From CAVTQZ01 sp963737015 (GTDB lineage: Bacteria > Actinomycetota > Acidimicrobiia > Acidimicrobiales > UBA8190), in NCBI GenBank assembly GCA_963737015.1, contig CAVTQZ010000001.1, forward strand, positions 2,418,001 through 2,482,000: a stretch of 64,000 nucleotides of DNA, read 5' to 3'. Positions 26,282-34,847 of the stretch are shown here, one piece after another. Below the pieces are notes generated by a model, which was given only the letters and a program-made list of their open reading frames with translations, did not search any database and was not told the origin of the DNA. Each line of letters begins with the position of its first letter. The first letter of the stretch is position 1. The translations under genes were made by a program, and so were the position numbers.

Positions 26282-26769
26282 TAGCCGGAGTGAACGTAGA
26301 TGCACGGCACACCTTCGGCATGGAACATGTCGCGGTTGCGCGGATCGTCCTCGAATGCGAGCAGGAGCTCGAAGCCGAAGTCGCGCAGCTCTTCCACCGC
26401 AGCCTGCTTGAACCGGTATGCACGTGAGTAGTCCCCCCGGTCCCTCATCACGAGCAGGTCCCAGCGCAGCCCGTAGCGCGCAAGCCACGCCAGGGTCTGC
26501 GGCTGTACGCGCATCGGGCGTCCCGTCAGGAGGACGATCCCGAGTGACGGCTCGAGCAGTTCGAGAAGGCGCGCCACCTCGTCGATCAGAGGATCGTCCC
26601 CGCACACGTCGAAGAAAGCGTCCCAGTCGGTCCTGCCCCAATCGAGGTAGTGCTGGCGCGCCTGTGCGTCGGAGAGCACCCCGTCGATGTCGAAGATCAC
26701 CGCACGCCCCGGCGTTGCGGGTGCGACCCGCCAGCGCCAGTTGAGCGGCGCGGACTGCGGCTGCGACAT
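26272..26769 (-). CDS. HAD-superfamily phosphatase, polynucleotide-kinase-3'-phosphatase-like
   Basis: The product has 165 residues. HAD motif I is FDIDGVLSDA with D27 and D29, motif II the Thr in IVLLTGRPMR, and motif IV FEDDPRNRD. No large cap domain is present. The pattern resembles the small HAD proteins related to the phosphatase domain of polynucleotide kinase, but the true substrate is unknown. The 3' end overlaps the lnt 3' end by ten bases in convergent orientation. The ATG at 26769 is divergent from the MprF-like gene. Confidence 0.75.
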   Translation of the reverse strand: MSQPQSAPLNWRWRVAPATPGRAVIFDIDGVLSDAQARQHYLDWGRTDWDAFFDVCGDDPLIDEVARLLELLEPSLGIVLLTGRPMRVQPQTLAWLARYGLRWDLLVMRDRGDYSRAYRFKQAAVEELRDFGFELLLAFEDDPRNRDMFHAEGVPCIYVHSGYYE

Positions 26770-26856
26770 TTGCTGCTCGTGCCTCCGATCCTGGCGGGAG
26801 AGCTGAAATTACGTCAGCCCCGCTCCGAAGACCTCAGCTGGCAAGATGGTTATCGG

Positions 26857-29800
26857 ATGACCGACAACACTCACAGCGCCGACACCGGTGCCCTGCGTGT
26901 GGTGCGGGAGACCGCTCCCGCCTCCGATCTCTCTCGGCCGACCCCCACCCTGCGGGTTCTCGGGAGCAACGACCCGAAGGTCGTGGAGGTCGAGCTCGGC
27001 CGGCGGGTCCTCGTCGTCGCCAACCTCGGGCTCAGCTCCGATCCCCGCCGCTCACCGACGTGGGCCTCGTCGGGACTGGCCCGCCACCTCACACAGTGGC
27101 AGGGGCCGGGCACCTTCATAGTGGCGGGTCACCTCTTCGAGCTGACGGTGGCTGAGGGCGCCTCTTCCATCTCTGCGGCACTCGAGGCCCACGCCGAGCT
27201 CGCGTCCGCCCTTCGAACGTTCGCAGAGCGCCCCGAGCGCAGGCTCATCTGTCTCGTCGGGCCGGCCGAGCGCGCCATTGAAGGCGATCCATCAGCGAGG
27301 GCTGTCCTCGAGGGCCTCGGTTTCGAGGTCGCGCCTTCACTCGACCTGAAGCTGCACAGCGGAAACGGCGAGCGCCTCGTCAGGATCGATCCGGGTTTGC
27401 CGCGCAGTGCCGGCACCGTCTCGGCGATCGCGGTGGACCCGAGCGCCGCGTGGCAGGACGGCATAGACAGGCTCGTCGACCCGACCGCCGCACAGCGGTT
27501 TCTCACGTCGCGGCTGTTGTACAGGCGCTTCGCACGCTTCGCATGGTGGCTGCTCGTACCGTTCGCGGTCGCATCGGTTCTTCGCATCGCGGTGGTGACT
27601 CGGGCTCTGGAGCGCGTCTTCATGAGCAACCCGGGTCCCGCGAGGGCGCTCAACCATGCGACATCCGCTTCCTGGGGTTCACGCCTTGCGATCGCAGCGG
27701 CCATCTCGGCCGTCGAGCTGGTGGTGCTCGCGATCGTGGTGAGCTGGCTCGGGCGACGGGCCTGGCGGACTCTGGGAGCTGGAGACCCGGGACTGATCTC
27801 GAAAACCTCGTCGGGCGCCACCGTGAACGACGAGGCCCGCGACGACGCGAGGGCGCTGATCCAGGCCGGTTACTCGGGCGTGGTCACCGGCTCCACCCTC
27901 CAAGGAGAGCTCACCCATCTCGAGCCCGGCTTCTTCGCGTGTGCCGGAAGCGCCGGAGACGTCGTCGAGGAACAGCCGGCGCGGCTCGGGATGTTGCCGG
28001 TATTCCTCCATCACGAGCAGCTCGCCTGGATCGAGCTCGAGACCGGCGCCGAGCTCCACGCGCGGCTCCTGGTCGGCCGCTCCGACGTGCCTCCGGCGAC
28101 CGTTTTCGAGAAGCTCGCGGCCAGATCCGTGCATCTCACGAACGCACCGACTAAGCCGCACCCCGTCGTCGTCGCGGCAGCACCCCATGGCGAGTCCTGG
28201 CCTCCGAAGGGCGACCTCGGTGCTCTTCGCAACAGGTCGCGACGCGTACGGCGGCTGGCGGCCGCCGCGATCTTCCTGGCGGGAGCCGTCGACCTCCTCT
28301 CGGCGGTGACTCCACCGATAAGGAGCCACCTGCACGTGGTGCTCGAGTTCCTGCCACTCGGCGCCACCCAGGCGGCAGGTGCCCTGGTCGCGCTGGCGGG
28401 GGTCGCCTTGCTCGCGCTCGCACGCGGCGTGCGACGCGGCCAACAGCGCGCCTGGGCCATCTCGTGCATCTTGCTCGTCGTCACACTCGTGCTCCATCTG
28501 GTACGAGGGGGCGACCTCTCCGAATCCCTCATAGCTGCTTGCGTGCTCGCGCTGATGGTCTTCAACCGCCGCGAGTTCACGGCTGCGACAGACCTGCCCT
28601 CCATGCGCTCCGCCGTTGCGTGGCTCGTACTCGGCGTCCTCGGCATCACCGTCGCATCGACGTTCGCGGCCGAGATCGGCCTGCGTTTCGACCGTGACCG
28701 GCCGACCTTGGCGATCTGGAGGATGGGCGAGGCCGTAGCTGAACGTCTCGTGGGGATCCAGAGTGTCGCCCTCCCGGACCGTCTCAACGACTTCCTGGCT
28801 CCGGCCTTGGAAGCAATCGGCTTCTCCATCGCTGTCGTCGCGCTCCTGCTCGCCACGCGGCCGTTGGTGGACCGTCGCCGAGCGGCGGGTCGGATGGCCT
28901 GGACCACTGCACGCGACATGGTGAGCCGCCACGGCGAAGGGACGCTCGATTACTTCGCCTTGCGATCCGACAAGCAGTGGTTCTTCCACAGGGACAGCTT
29001 CGTGGCTTATGCCATCTACGGCGGCATCTGTTTGGTGTCTCCGGACCCGATCGGGCCGCATTCGGAACGCGAGCAGGTGTGGGAGGCATTTCGCCGTTAC
29101 GCGGACGGCCATGGCTGGATCGTCGCCGTCATGGGCGGAGGCGAGTCTTGGCTTCCGATCTACAGGTCGACGGGCATGCACGACATCTACATCGGGGACG
29201 AGGCCGTCGTGGACCTGCAGAGCTTCTCTCTCGAAGGGGGCCACATGAAGGGGCTCCGTCAGGCGCACAACCGCATCGCCAAATACGGCTACAGCGCCTC
29301 GTTCCACGATCCGAGCCGCCTGGACCGGGACACCGCCCAGAGGCTCACGGGTCTCATGGCACAGAGCAGGCGAGGAGAGTTCGAGCGCGGCTTCTCGATG
29401 GTGCTCGGCAGGATCTTCGATCCGCGCGACGAAGGTCTGCTCCTGTGTGTCGTCACTGCGCCCGACGGTGCGCCCGCAGCGATGTGCCAATTCGTACCTT
29501 CGAGGGGGATCGACGGGTTCTCTCTCGACCTGATGCGTCGCGACCGGGGCGAGCACCCGAACGGCCTCATGGACTTCGCCCTCGTCTCGACGATCGAGCA
29601 TCTGCGCGAGCGGGGTTGCAAGGGCCTCAGCCTCAACTTCGCCGCGATGCGCTCCATCCTGGAAGGAGACGGCGCCGATGGGGTGACCCAGCGGGTCGAG
29701 CGCTGGGCCATCAGGAAGATGTCGAGTTTCCTTCAGATCGAGTCGCTCTGGCGCTTCAACGCCAAGTACCGCCCGGCATGGTTGCCGCGATATGTCGTAT

Positions 29801-30003
29801 ACGACACGGCCGAGCACCTGGTTCCGGTCGTGCTCGCCATCCTTCGCGCTGAGTCGCTCTCCGAGGTGCCCGTCATCGGGCGCATGATCGCGGCATCCGA
29901 CCGTCGCGCGCGCTCGGGAGCGAAGCAGGACGGAGCAGACGCCAGCGGGGCTTCGCTCCTCCCGTCGTCGGATAGATACTCGGAGGACGTCTCGGCACCG
30001 TGA
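26857..30003 (+). CDS. MprF/LysX-like DUF2156 acyl- or aminoacyltransferase fused to a degenerate metallophosphoesterase domain
   Basis: The product has 1048 residues. Residues about 40-200 plus 310-470 resemble a calcineurin-type phosphoesterase interrupted by two membrane helices. The metal boxes are changed: VANLGLS (N56) where a D-x-H box is expected, AGHLFEL (H92) for GD, and GSTLQGEL (345-352) for GHTHRPEL. A block of six to seven helices follows (about 475-690). The C-terminal third is the GNAT-like DUF2156 domain of phosphatidylglycerol lysyltransferases (WFFHRDSFVAYAIYGGICLV, MGGGESWLPIYRSTG, SFSLEGGHMKGLRQA, GLSLNFAAMRSI). Likely role: aminoacylation of a membrane lipid, with a regulatory pseudo-phosphoesterase. 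ATG at 26857 is chosen because the open frame upstream is antisense to the HAD gene. The stop overlaps the GNAT gene start. Confidence 0.75.
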   Translation: MTDNTHSADTGALRVVRETAPASDLSRPTPTLRVLGSNDPKVVEVELGRRVLVVANLGLSSDPRRSPTWASSGLARHLTQWQGPGTFIVAGHLFELTVAEGASSISAALEAHAELASALRTFAERPERRLICLVGPAERAIEGDPSARAVLEGLGFEVAPSLDLKLHSGNGERLVRIDPGLPRSAGTVSAIAVDPSAAWQDGIDRLVDPTAAQRFLTSRLLYRRFARFAWWLLVPFAVASVLRIAVVTRALERVFMSNPGPARALNHATSASWGSRLAIAAAISAVELVVLAIVVSWLGRRAWRTLGAGDPGLISKTSSGATVNDEARDDARALIQAGYSGVVTGSTLQGELTHLEPGFFACAGSAGDVVEEQPARLGMLPVFLHHEQLAWIELETGAELHARLLVGRSDVPPATVFEKLAARSVHLTNAPTKPHPVVVAAAPHGESWPPKGDLGALRNRSRRVRRLAAAAIFLAGAVDLLSAVTPPIRSHLHVVLEFLPLGATQAAGALVALAGVALLALARGVRRGQQRAWAISCILLVVTLVLHLVRGGDLSESLIAACVLALMVFNRREFTAATDLPSMRSAVAWLVLGVLGITVASTFAAEIGLRFDRDRPTLAIWRMGEAVAERLVGIQSVALPDRLNDFLAPALEAIGFSIAVVALLLATRPLVDRRRAAGRMAWTTARDMVSRHGEGTLDYFALRSDKQWFFHRDSFVAYAIYGGICLVSPDPIGPHSEREQVWEAFRRYADGHGWIVAVMGGGESWLPIYRSTGMHDIYIGDEAVVDLQSFSLEGGHMKGLRQAHNRIAKYGYSASFHDPSRLDRDTAQRLTGLMAQSRRGEFERGFSMVLGRIFDPRDEGLLLCVVTAPDGAPAAMCQFVPSRGIDGFSLDLMRRDRGEHPNGLMDFALVSTIEHLRERGCKGLSLNFAAMRSILEGDGADGVTQRVERWAIRKMSSFLQIESLWRFNAKYRPAWLPRYVVYDTAEHLVPVVLAILRAESLSEVPVIGRMIAASDRRARSGAKQDGADASGASLLPSSDRYSEDVSAP

Positions 30004-30548
30004 TAATTCGGGACGCCGTCGCAGACGACGCCTCCGAGATCGCAACCGTGCACGTGCGATCCTGGAAGGTCGCGTACCCCGGTCTCATTCCTCAGTCGTA
30101 TCTCGACGCGCTCACGCCGCAGTCGCGACTCGGTTCATGGCAGGAACGCCTGTCCTCGGTTCCGGACGTTGGTTCGGGCACTCTCGTTCTCGTCGTCGAC
30201 CACGACGCAAATGCACACCCGCAGTGCAGCGGGGACCGGGAGGCCGAGATCCTCGGGTTCACGAGCTACGGCCCGGCCGAGGACGACGCCGCAGTCGGCG
30301 AGATCTACACCCTGTACCTCGATCCGAGCGTCTGGGGCGGAGGCTGGGGCGAGAGGCTCCTCGATGCGGCTATCTCGCGGCTGGCCGCGGCTGGCATGTC
30401 TCAGGCCAGCTTGTGGGTGCTCGGAACCAACGAGAGAGCGAGGCGTTTCTACGAACGACTCGGGTGGAAACCCGACGGCACGACCAAGCTCCATGACTGG
30501 AAGGCCTTCACGGCGACAGACGTGCGGTACCGATTCGACCTCGAGTGA
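30000..30548 (+). CDS. GNAT-family N-acetyltransferase
   Basis: The product has 182 residues. It starts IIRDAVADDASEIATVHVRS, the usual opening of RimI/PhinothricinAT-like GNAT proteins. The acetyl-CoA loop is WGGGWGERLLDAAI (Q/R-x-x-G-x-G/A type), preceded by the strand EIYTLYLDPSVWG and followed by SLWVLGTNERARRFYERLGW. The acceptor is unknown. The GTG at 30000 overlaps the preceding stop as GTGA, so it is coupled to the large MprF-like gene. Confidence 0.82.
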   Translation: MIIRDAVADDASEIATVHVRSWKVAYPGLIPQSYLDALTPQSRLGSWQERLSSVPDVGSGTLVLVVDHDANAHPQCSGDREAEILGFTSYGPAEDDAAVGEIYTLYLDPSVWGGGWGERLLDAAISRLAAAGMSQASLWVLGTNERARRFYERLGWKPDGTTKLHDWKAFTATDVRYRFDLE

Positions 30549-30603
30549 CGTAGCACCGGTCTGACAAGGCGAACACCGGACAGGCCTCGGCGAGCGGCGA
30601 AGG

Positions 30604-31737
30604 TCAGGCGACGAGCGCCGCGATGTTCTCGCTGTAGAGGCCGGGAGTGACCTCCGGCCGGCAGCCCGCCCTCGCATAGTCGTCGACGGGCGTGGCGGTG
30701 CCTTCCGAGTGCGGATAGTCGCTGCAGAACATGAACACGTCTCCCGCCTTGGCGGTGAGCCTTGCGGGCTGCTCGTAGCTGAACGACGAGACGCGCACCT
30801 GCTCCAGGAAGTATTGGCTCGGCCTTTTCTCGAGCTCAACGAGAGGCTGCCCATTCAGGGTCCTCGTGAAGTCCCACCCTCCGTCGAGCATCAACAGGTA
30901 CTGCGGCACCCAGATCGAGGAGAGCTCGACGATGCCTATCTTCAGGCGGGTGTGGCGCGCGAGGGTGCCGTTCACGATCAGGTCGGTCACGGCGATCGCG
31001 GGCGGCGTCCAGAGGAACACAGACTCGAGGACGGGGACGAAGTTCTCGTCAGTGTCGGTGTAGAAGGCGTCGTCGAGGGCCCTCGGTTGGTCGGCGACGT
31101 GGAAGACGGGCGTGACCCCGTGGTCGACGAAGGCTGACCACAGCCGGTCGTGGTCGGGGTGAGAGAGCGGACGCCCGTCCACGCAAGCGGGAGCGATCAT
31201 CCCGAGCCGTATCCCCGCGGAAGACAGCTTCTCCAGCTGATCTTCCACCCAAGAAGGGTCCCGCAGGGTCAGGTGCGCCACCGGATGGATGCGTCCCCGG
31301 CCCTCCGACACCACCCGTTCGCACCAGCGGTTCCACGCCGCCATGTTGGCGGTGAGAGCGCCGAGCGACTCCGACATGCGACGTTCCCAGAGAAGGCCGA
31401 AGTTCGGGAAGACCACGGCCTCGTCCAGTCCCATCTCCGCGAGCTTCTCGACGCGCGCGGAGGGGTCCCAATAGTTGGTTGGAAGACACTCGTCGTAGTC
31501 GTACTCGGGGGCGAGGCCCTGGCGGAGCATTTGACGGCGCCTTCCGATGGCCTTCGTATCGCCGGGGAGCTGGACGTCCGCGAGGCTGATTCGGCGGTCT
31601 CTCCAGGTCAACCAGGGGTAACCGAGCTCGTCGTCCACGATGGACAACGCCTCTTCTCGCCACTTCGGATCGATGTACTCGCCCCACAGAGAACGGGTCT
31701 CGTATAGGTGCTGATCCGAATCGATGATCCGAGCCAC
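30604..31737 (-). CDS. Amidohydrolase-2-family metal-dependent hydrolase
   Basis: The product has 377 residues from the GTG at 31737. This start is chosen because GGAAGGAGG lies seven bases upstream; the frame is open for nine more codons. The N-terminal metal box is DSDQHLYE (a D-x-D-x-H form), with later marks HPVAHLTLRD, TPVFHVADQP, IVELSSIWVPQYL and the Asp of FCSDYPHSEGT. These fit the ACMSD/amidohydrolase-2 group of decarboxylases and hydrolases, often found in aromatic or terpenoid breakdown. The substrate cannot be inferred. It is divergent from the alpha/beta hydrolase gene. Confidence 0.78.
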   Translation of the reverse strand: MARIIDSDQHLYETRSLWGEYIDPKWREEALSIVDDELGYPWLTWRDRRISLADVQLPGDTKAIGRRRQMLRQGLAPEYDYDECLPTNYWDPSARVEKLAEMGLDEAVVFPNFGLLWERRMSESLGALTANMAAWNRWCERVVSEGRGRIHPVAHLTLRDPSWVEDQLEKLSSAGIRLGMIAPACVDGRPLSHPDHDRLWSAFVDHGVTPVFHVADQPRALDDAFYTDTDENFVPVLESVFLWTPPAIAVTDLIVNGTLARHTRLKIGIVELSSIWVPQYLLMLDGGWDFTRTLNGQPLVELEKRPSQYFLEQVRVSSFSYEQPARLTAKAGDVFMFCSDYPHSEGTATPVDDYARAGCRPEVTPGLYSENIAALVA

Positions 31738-31778
31738 GCGCCGGCCTCCTTCCCGCCACCGCACACCCCCCGCTCCGT

Positions 31779-32591
31779 GTGCAGATGCGTATCCTGCCCA
31801 CAGCCAACCACACCTGGGGCGACTGCGAGCAAGTGAAGAGCACCACCACCCACCTGGCCACCGACGAGGCCAAGCCCCTCGACGTCCCCGTCGACGTCGG
31901 TGACGGCAATGCCGTCGTATTGCTGCACGGCTTCGGCATGCGGCCCCGGACGTACCTCCGAACGGCGAGGATCCTGGCCGAGAGAACCAGGGTGGTCATC
32001 CCCGACCTTTTCGCCGTCCATGGACATTGGGTCTATGAAGACGTCCTCGGTGCCCTGCGCGCCGCGCTGGACGATCTCGGTCTCCAGCGGGTCACCCTGA
32101 TCGGCCACTCCTTCGGGGGCGCTCTCGAGCTCGGCTTCGCAGCAGCCCATCCAGAACGCGTCGTGGAACTCGTCTTCTCCGACACACTGGCGGTCTCGGC
32201 GGAATGGAGCCTCGCCGACGAGGCGATGCGCCACCCCCTCGGCCTGTTGCGCCTGGCGACGCCCCTCGCCGCTTCGTCGTTCGGTGTAACCGCCTTACGC
32301 CACGGGCGTCAGCTGGCTGACGCGGGATGGTGGGCGTTCAGGAGTGAGCGTAGAGACGACATCCGCATAGTCGCCGAGCACGGGCTTCGGGCTCACGTCA
32401 TGTGGGCCAACCGCGACTCGATCCTTTCGCGCAGGGACGGACGGGAATTCGCCCGTGACCTCCGTGCTTCGTTCACCGTCGCCACCGCGCCGGGGAACAG
32501 AACCATCGACCACGATTGGATGTTTCAGCAACCCGAGCTCTTCGTCGACCACCTGCAGAGACTGCGATTGAAAGCCTTCGACTCTCATTGA
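31779..32591 (+). CDS. Alpha/beta-hydrolase fold protein
   Basis: The product has 270 residues from the GTG at 31779; a GTG at 31833 would give 252 and fits the fold equally well. The oxyanion region is VVLLHGFGMRPRTY, the nucleophile elbow is LIGHSFGGALELGFAAAHPE, and the catalytic His lies in TIDHDWMFQQPELFVDHL near the C-terminus. The acid residue is probably in the strand HVMWANRDSILS. It is likely an esterase or a C-C bond hydrolase. Its partner across the divergent promoter, an amidohydrolase-2 enzyme, suggests a shared catabolic task. Confidence 0.78.
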   Translation: MQMRILPTANHTWGDCEQVKSTTTHLATDEAKPLDVPVDVGDGNAVVLLHGFGMRPRTYLRTARILAERTRVVIPDLFAVHGHWVYEDVLGALRAALDDLGLQRVTLIGHSFGGALELGFAAAHPERVVELVFSDTLAVSAEWSLADEAMRHPLGLLRLATPLAASSFGVTALRHGRQLADAGWWAFRSERRDDIRIVAEHGLRAHVMWANRDSILSRRDGREFARDLRASFTVATAPGNRTIDHDWMFQQPELFVDHLQRLRLKAFDSH

Positions 32592-32611
32592 GAAACGAAA
32601 GATGAGAACCT

Positions 32612-33184
32612 TCAACGGGCGCAGGCACCAGAGAGCGCGAGGGCCCCTTTCGCGAATCCGGCGGTCGAGGTGCCGAGTGCCGACGAGGAGACCTCGAGCT
32701 TCCGGATCTCCACCAATCGTCCATTCTCGACTTCGTAGTAGGTCATCTCCGAAAGGCGCGGCGAGTACACGTGGACGCTCAAAGCCGGTGAGGCACCGAG
32801 GTTCGCGACATCGTGCACCTCGTGCGGGTCGACCGTGAAGGAACCGCCGGCTTTAACCGATCTAGACCACGATCGGACCACCCCACCATGGGCCGTCACC
32901 TTCGTCTCGGTGATCTCGCCGACCGCCACGACCACGGCCGCCGCCGAGAGTCCATGGTCGTGCAGCTCGATCGCACCCCCGGCCGGCCAGGCGATGGCCC
33001 AGGCTTCAAAGGACTCTGACTCGGCGAGGAGCTGCCAGCTCCGCTCCCCCGCCACGCTCAGCCCTCGCCACCAGCATGCGTCTCGAGCAAGGCGCCGGGC
33101 GACCCCGAGGATCTCCGAAAAGACAGCGGGGTTCCCTGCGCTGAGAGCCACCGATCTGTTCCGAGCCACCTCGGCACCAGCCAT
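32612..33184 (-). CDS. Cysteine dioxygenase type I-like cupin protein
   Basis: The product has 190 residues. The cupin core carries a three-His iron site: H75 and H77 in AIELHDHGLS and a third in VDPHEVHDVANLG (H124). It ends in ALSVHVYSPRLSEMTYYEV, a stretch typical of bacterial cysteine dioxygenase relatives. Such enzymes oxidise cysteine or a related thiol to the sulfinate with O2; 3-mercaptopropionate is an alternative. The ATG at 33184 has a good promoter immediately upstream and no ribosome site, so translation is probably leaderless. It converges with the alpha/beta hydrolase gene. Confidence 0.8.
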   Translation of the reverse strand: MAGAEVARNRSVALSAGNPAVFSEILGVARRLARDACWWRGLSVAGERSWQLLAESESFEAWAIAWPAGGAIELHDHGLSAAAVVVAVGEITETKVTAHGGVVRSWSRSVKAGGSFTVDPHEVHDVANLGASPALSVHVYSPRLSEMTYYEVENGRLVEIRKLEVSSSALGTSTAGFAKGALALSGACAR

Positions 33185-33190
33185 GGCCAG

Positions 33191-33219
33191 ACGCTAAGAC
33201 AACAATCTCGACTATTCAA
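33191..33219 (-). promoter_or_regulatory. Sigma-70-type promoter of the cysteine dioxygenase-like gene
   Basis: On the minus strand a -35 box TTGAAT (33219-33214) and a -10 box TAGCGT (33196-33191) are 17 bases apart. The ATG follows the -10 box by six bases, placing the transcript start on the start codon. This is the clearest leaderless promoter in the window. Confidence 0.6.
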
Positions 33220-33260
33220 GTCGGATTTATGGGTTATTGGGCTTTCGGGTGCGTGGCCGG

Positions 33261-34847
33261 TCAGGAGGGGACGAAGAGGAGAGAGGCTTTGTGCGCGAAA
33301 TCGACGATCGGCGCCGGCCAGAGGCCGAACAGGACGGTCACCCCCACGCACAGGAGCAGGGCTATCGCGACGCCCGGGGGAACCCTGCCCGAAGCCGAGG
33401 CCTCCCCCGAGGCGTCCGATGTTCGGGACCCGGATAACCCGGCTGCGGACACGGCGCCGACCTCGTCTCGTGCGAGGGCGGGCGCTCCGATGGGCGTGTA
33501 CATGTAAAGGACGACACGCAGGTAGAAGAACGCCGCAACGGTTGCACTCATCATCGCCACGACGGCCAGGGCCGTCGAACCTGCACCCACTGAAGCTGAG
33601 ACGACGACGAGCTTCGCCAGGAAACCTGTCGTAAAGGGGATTCCGGCCTGGGCGATGAGGATTATGCCGAAGCAACCGGCGAGCAACGGGTTGGTACCGG
33701 CCAACCCCCTGTACGCGTCGAGGTCGTGCGAGTTGTCGCCCCGGCCACCGATGACGGTGACCACCGCGAAACTTCCTATGACCATGAACGTGTAGACGAA
33801 CAGGTAGTAGAGCGATCCCTCCACACCGCGCGCCGTCGCAGCTTGGAGCCCGAGGAGAACGAAGCCCGCGTGGTTGATCGAGGAGTACGCAAGCATGCGC
33901 TTTATGTCTCGTTGCACCACCGCGAGGACGGCGCCGAGCACGAGTGTGATGGCGGCTATGACCCAGATCGCAGGTTGCCAGTCGTTGCGCAACAGGCCGA
34001 ACGAGGAAACGAAGACGCGCAGCAAGGCCGCGAACCCCCCCGCCTTGGCGATCGCCGCCATGAAGCCTGTGATGGGACTCGGTGCTCCCTGGTACACGTC
34101 GGGGGTCCACAGGTGGAAGGGCACCGCGGCGACCTTGAAACCGAATCCGACCAACAAGAACGCGAGTCCCGCAAGAAGGAGCCCGTCGTGCAACAGGACG
34201 TTTCGTGCGAGGTAATCCGATATCTGCGGCAGGTTCGAAGTGCCGGTCGCCCCATATGTCAGCGCGATCCCGTACGCGAAGACCGCCGAGGAAAAGGCTC
34301 CGAGGACGAAGTACTTGAGAGAGGCCTCACCGGACTCGGCCCGGCGCGGGTTCATCGCGGCGAGTACGTAAAGGGCGATAGACATGATCTCGAGGCCGAG
34401 GAACACGACGATGAGGTCGTTGGCGGATCCCATGATCATCGCCCCGGACGCTGACACGAGCATCAGCACCTGGAGCTCCGGCCCATACGACTGCTCGCGG
34501 CGCGTCCAGGAATCGAGCACCAAAGCCGACACCACGACGGCGCACGACACGAGCACCGAGACGAGCGCGGCGAAACCGTCCTTCGCCACCGCGCCGCCGA
34601 TCGTCACGTGCGCTCCGCGCCCCGAGACCTGGTACCACTCGACGAGGGAAAGCGAGAGAGCAGCAATTCCAGTCGCGGACGAGAGCGCGGTCGAAACGGA
34701 TGTGCGAAGGGGCGACCGCACCATCGACGAAGCAAGCAGGATCGCCACCGCACCACCGAGCAGGACGAGCTCGGGAAGGATTGCGTAGTAGTCGATTCTC
34801 GGCAGGGCCAGACGCCCTGCGCCGGCGGCGAGGAGGAACTGCGTCAT
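33261..34847 (-). CDS. nuoN: NADH-quinone oxidoreductase subunit N
   Basis: The product has 528 residues and about fourteen membrane helices; it is one of the three antiporter-like proton-pumping subunits of complex I. Typical stretches are GFKVAAVPFHLWTPDVYQGA with the channel Lys, ASLKYFVLGAFSSAVFAYG and VQRDIKRMLAYSSINHAGF. An Ala/Ser-rich polar loop (about residues 465-490) precedes the last helix. ATG at 34847 overlaps the nuoM stop. It is the last gene of the 14-gene nuo operon. Confidence 0.96.
   Translation of the reverse strand: MTQFLLAAGAGRLALPRIDYYAILPELVLLGGAVAILLASSMVRSPLRTSVSTALSSATGIAALSLSLVEWYQVSGRGAHVTIGGAVAKDGFAALVSVLVSCAVVVSALVLDSWTRREQSYGPELQVLMLVSASGAMIMGSANDLIVVFLGLEIMSIALYVLAAMNPRRAESGEASLKYFVLGAFSSAVFAYGIALTYGATGTSNLPQISDYLARNVLLHDGLLLAGLAFLLVGFGFKVAAVPFHLWTPDVYQGAPSPITGFMAAIAKAGGFAALLRVFVSSFGLLRNDWQPAIWVIAAITLVLGAVLAVVQRDIKRMLAYSSINHAGFVLLGLQAATARGVEGSLYYLFVYTFMVIGSFAVVTVIGGRGDNSHDLDAYRGLAGTNPLLAGCFGIILIAQAGIPFTTGFLAKLVVVSASVGAGSTALAVVAMMSATVAAFFYLRVVLYMYTPIGAPALARDEVGAVSAAGLSGSRTSDASGEASASGRVPPGVAIALLLCVGVTVLFGLWPAPIVDFAHKASLLFVPS

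Noticed and set aside
27679..30045. A 788-codon open frame antisense to the MprF-like gene.
   Set aside because: It is a typical high-GC shadow frame: rich in Arg, His and Asp, without domains or a plausible start, and fully opposite a conserved gene.
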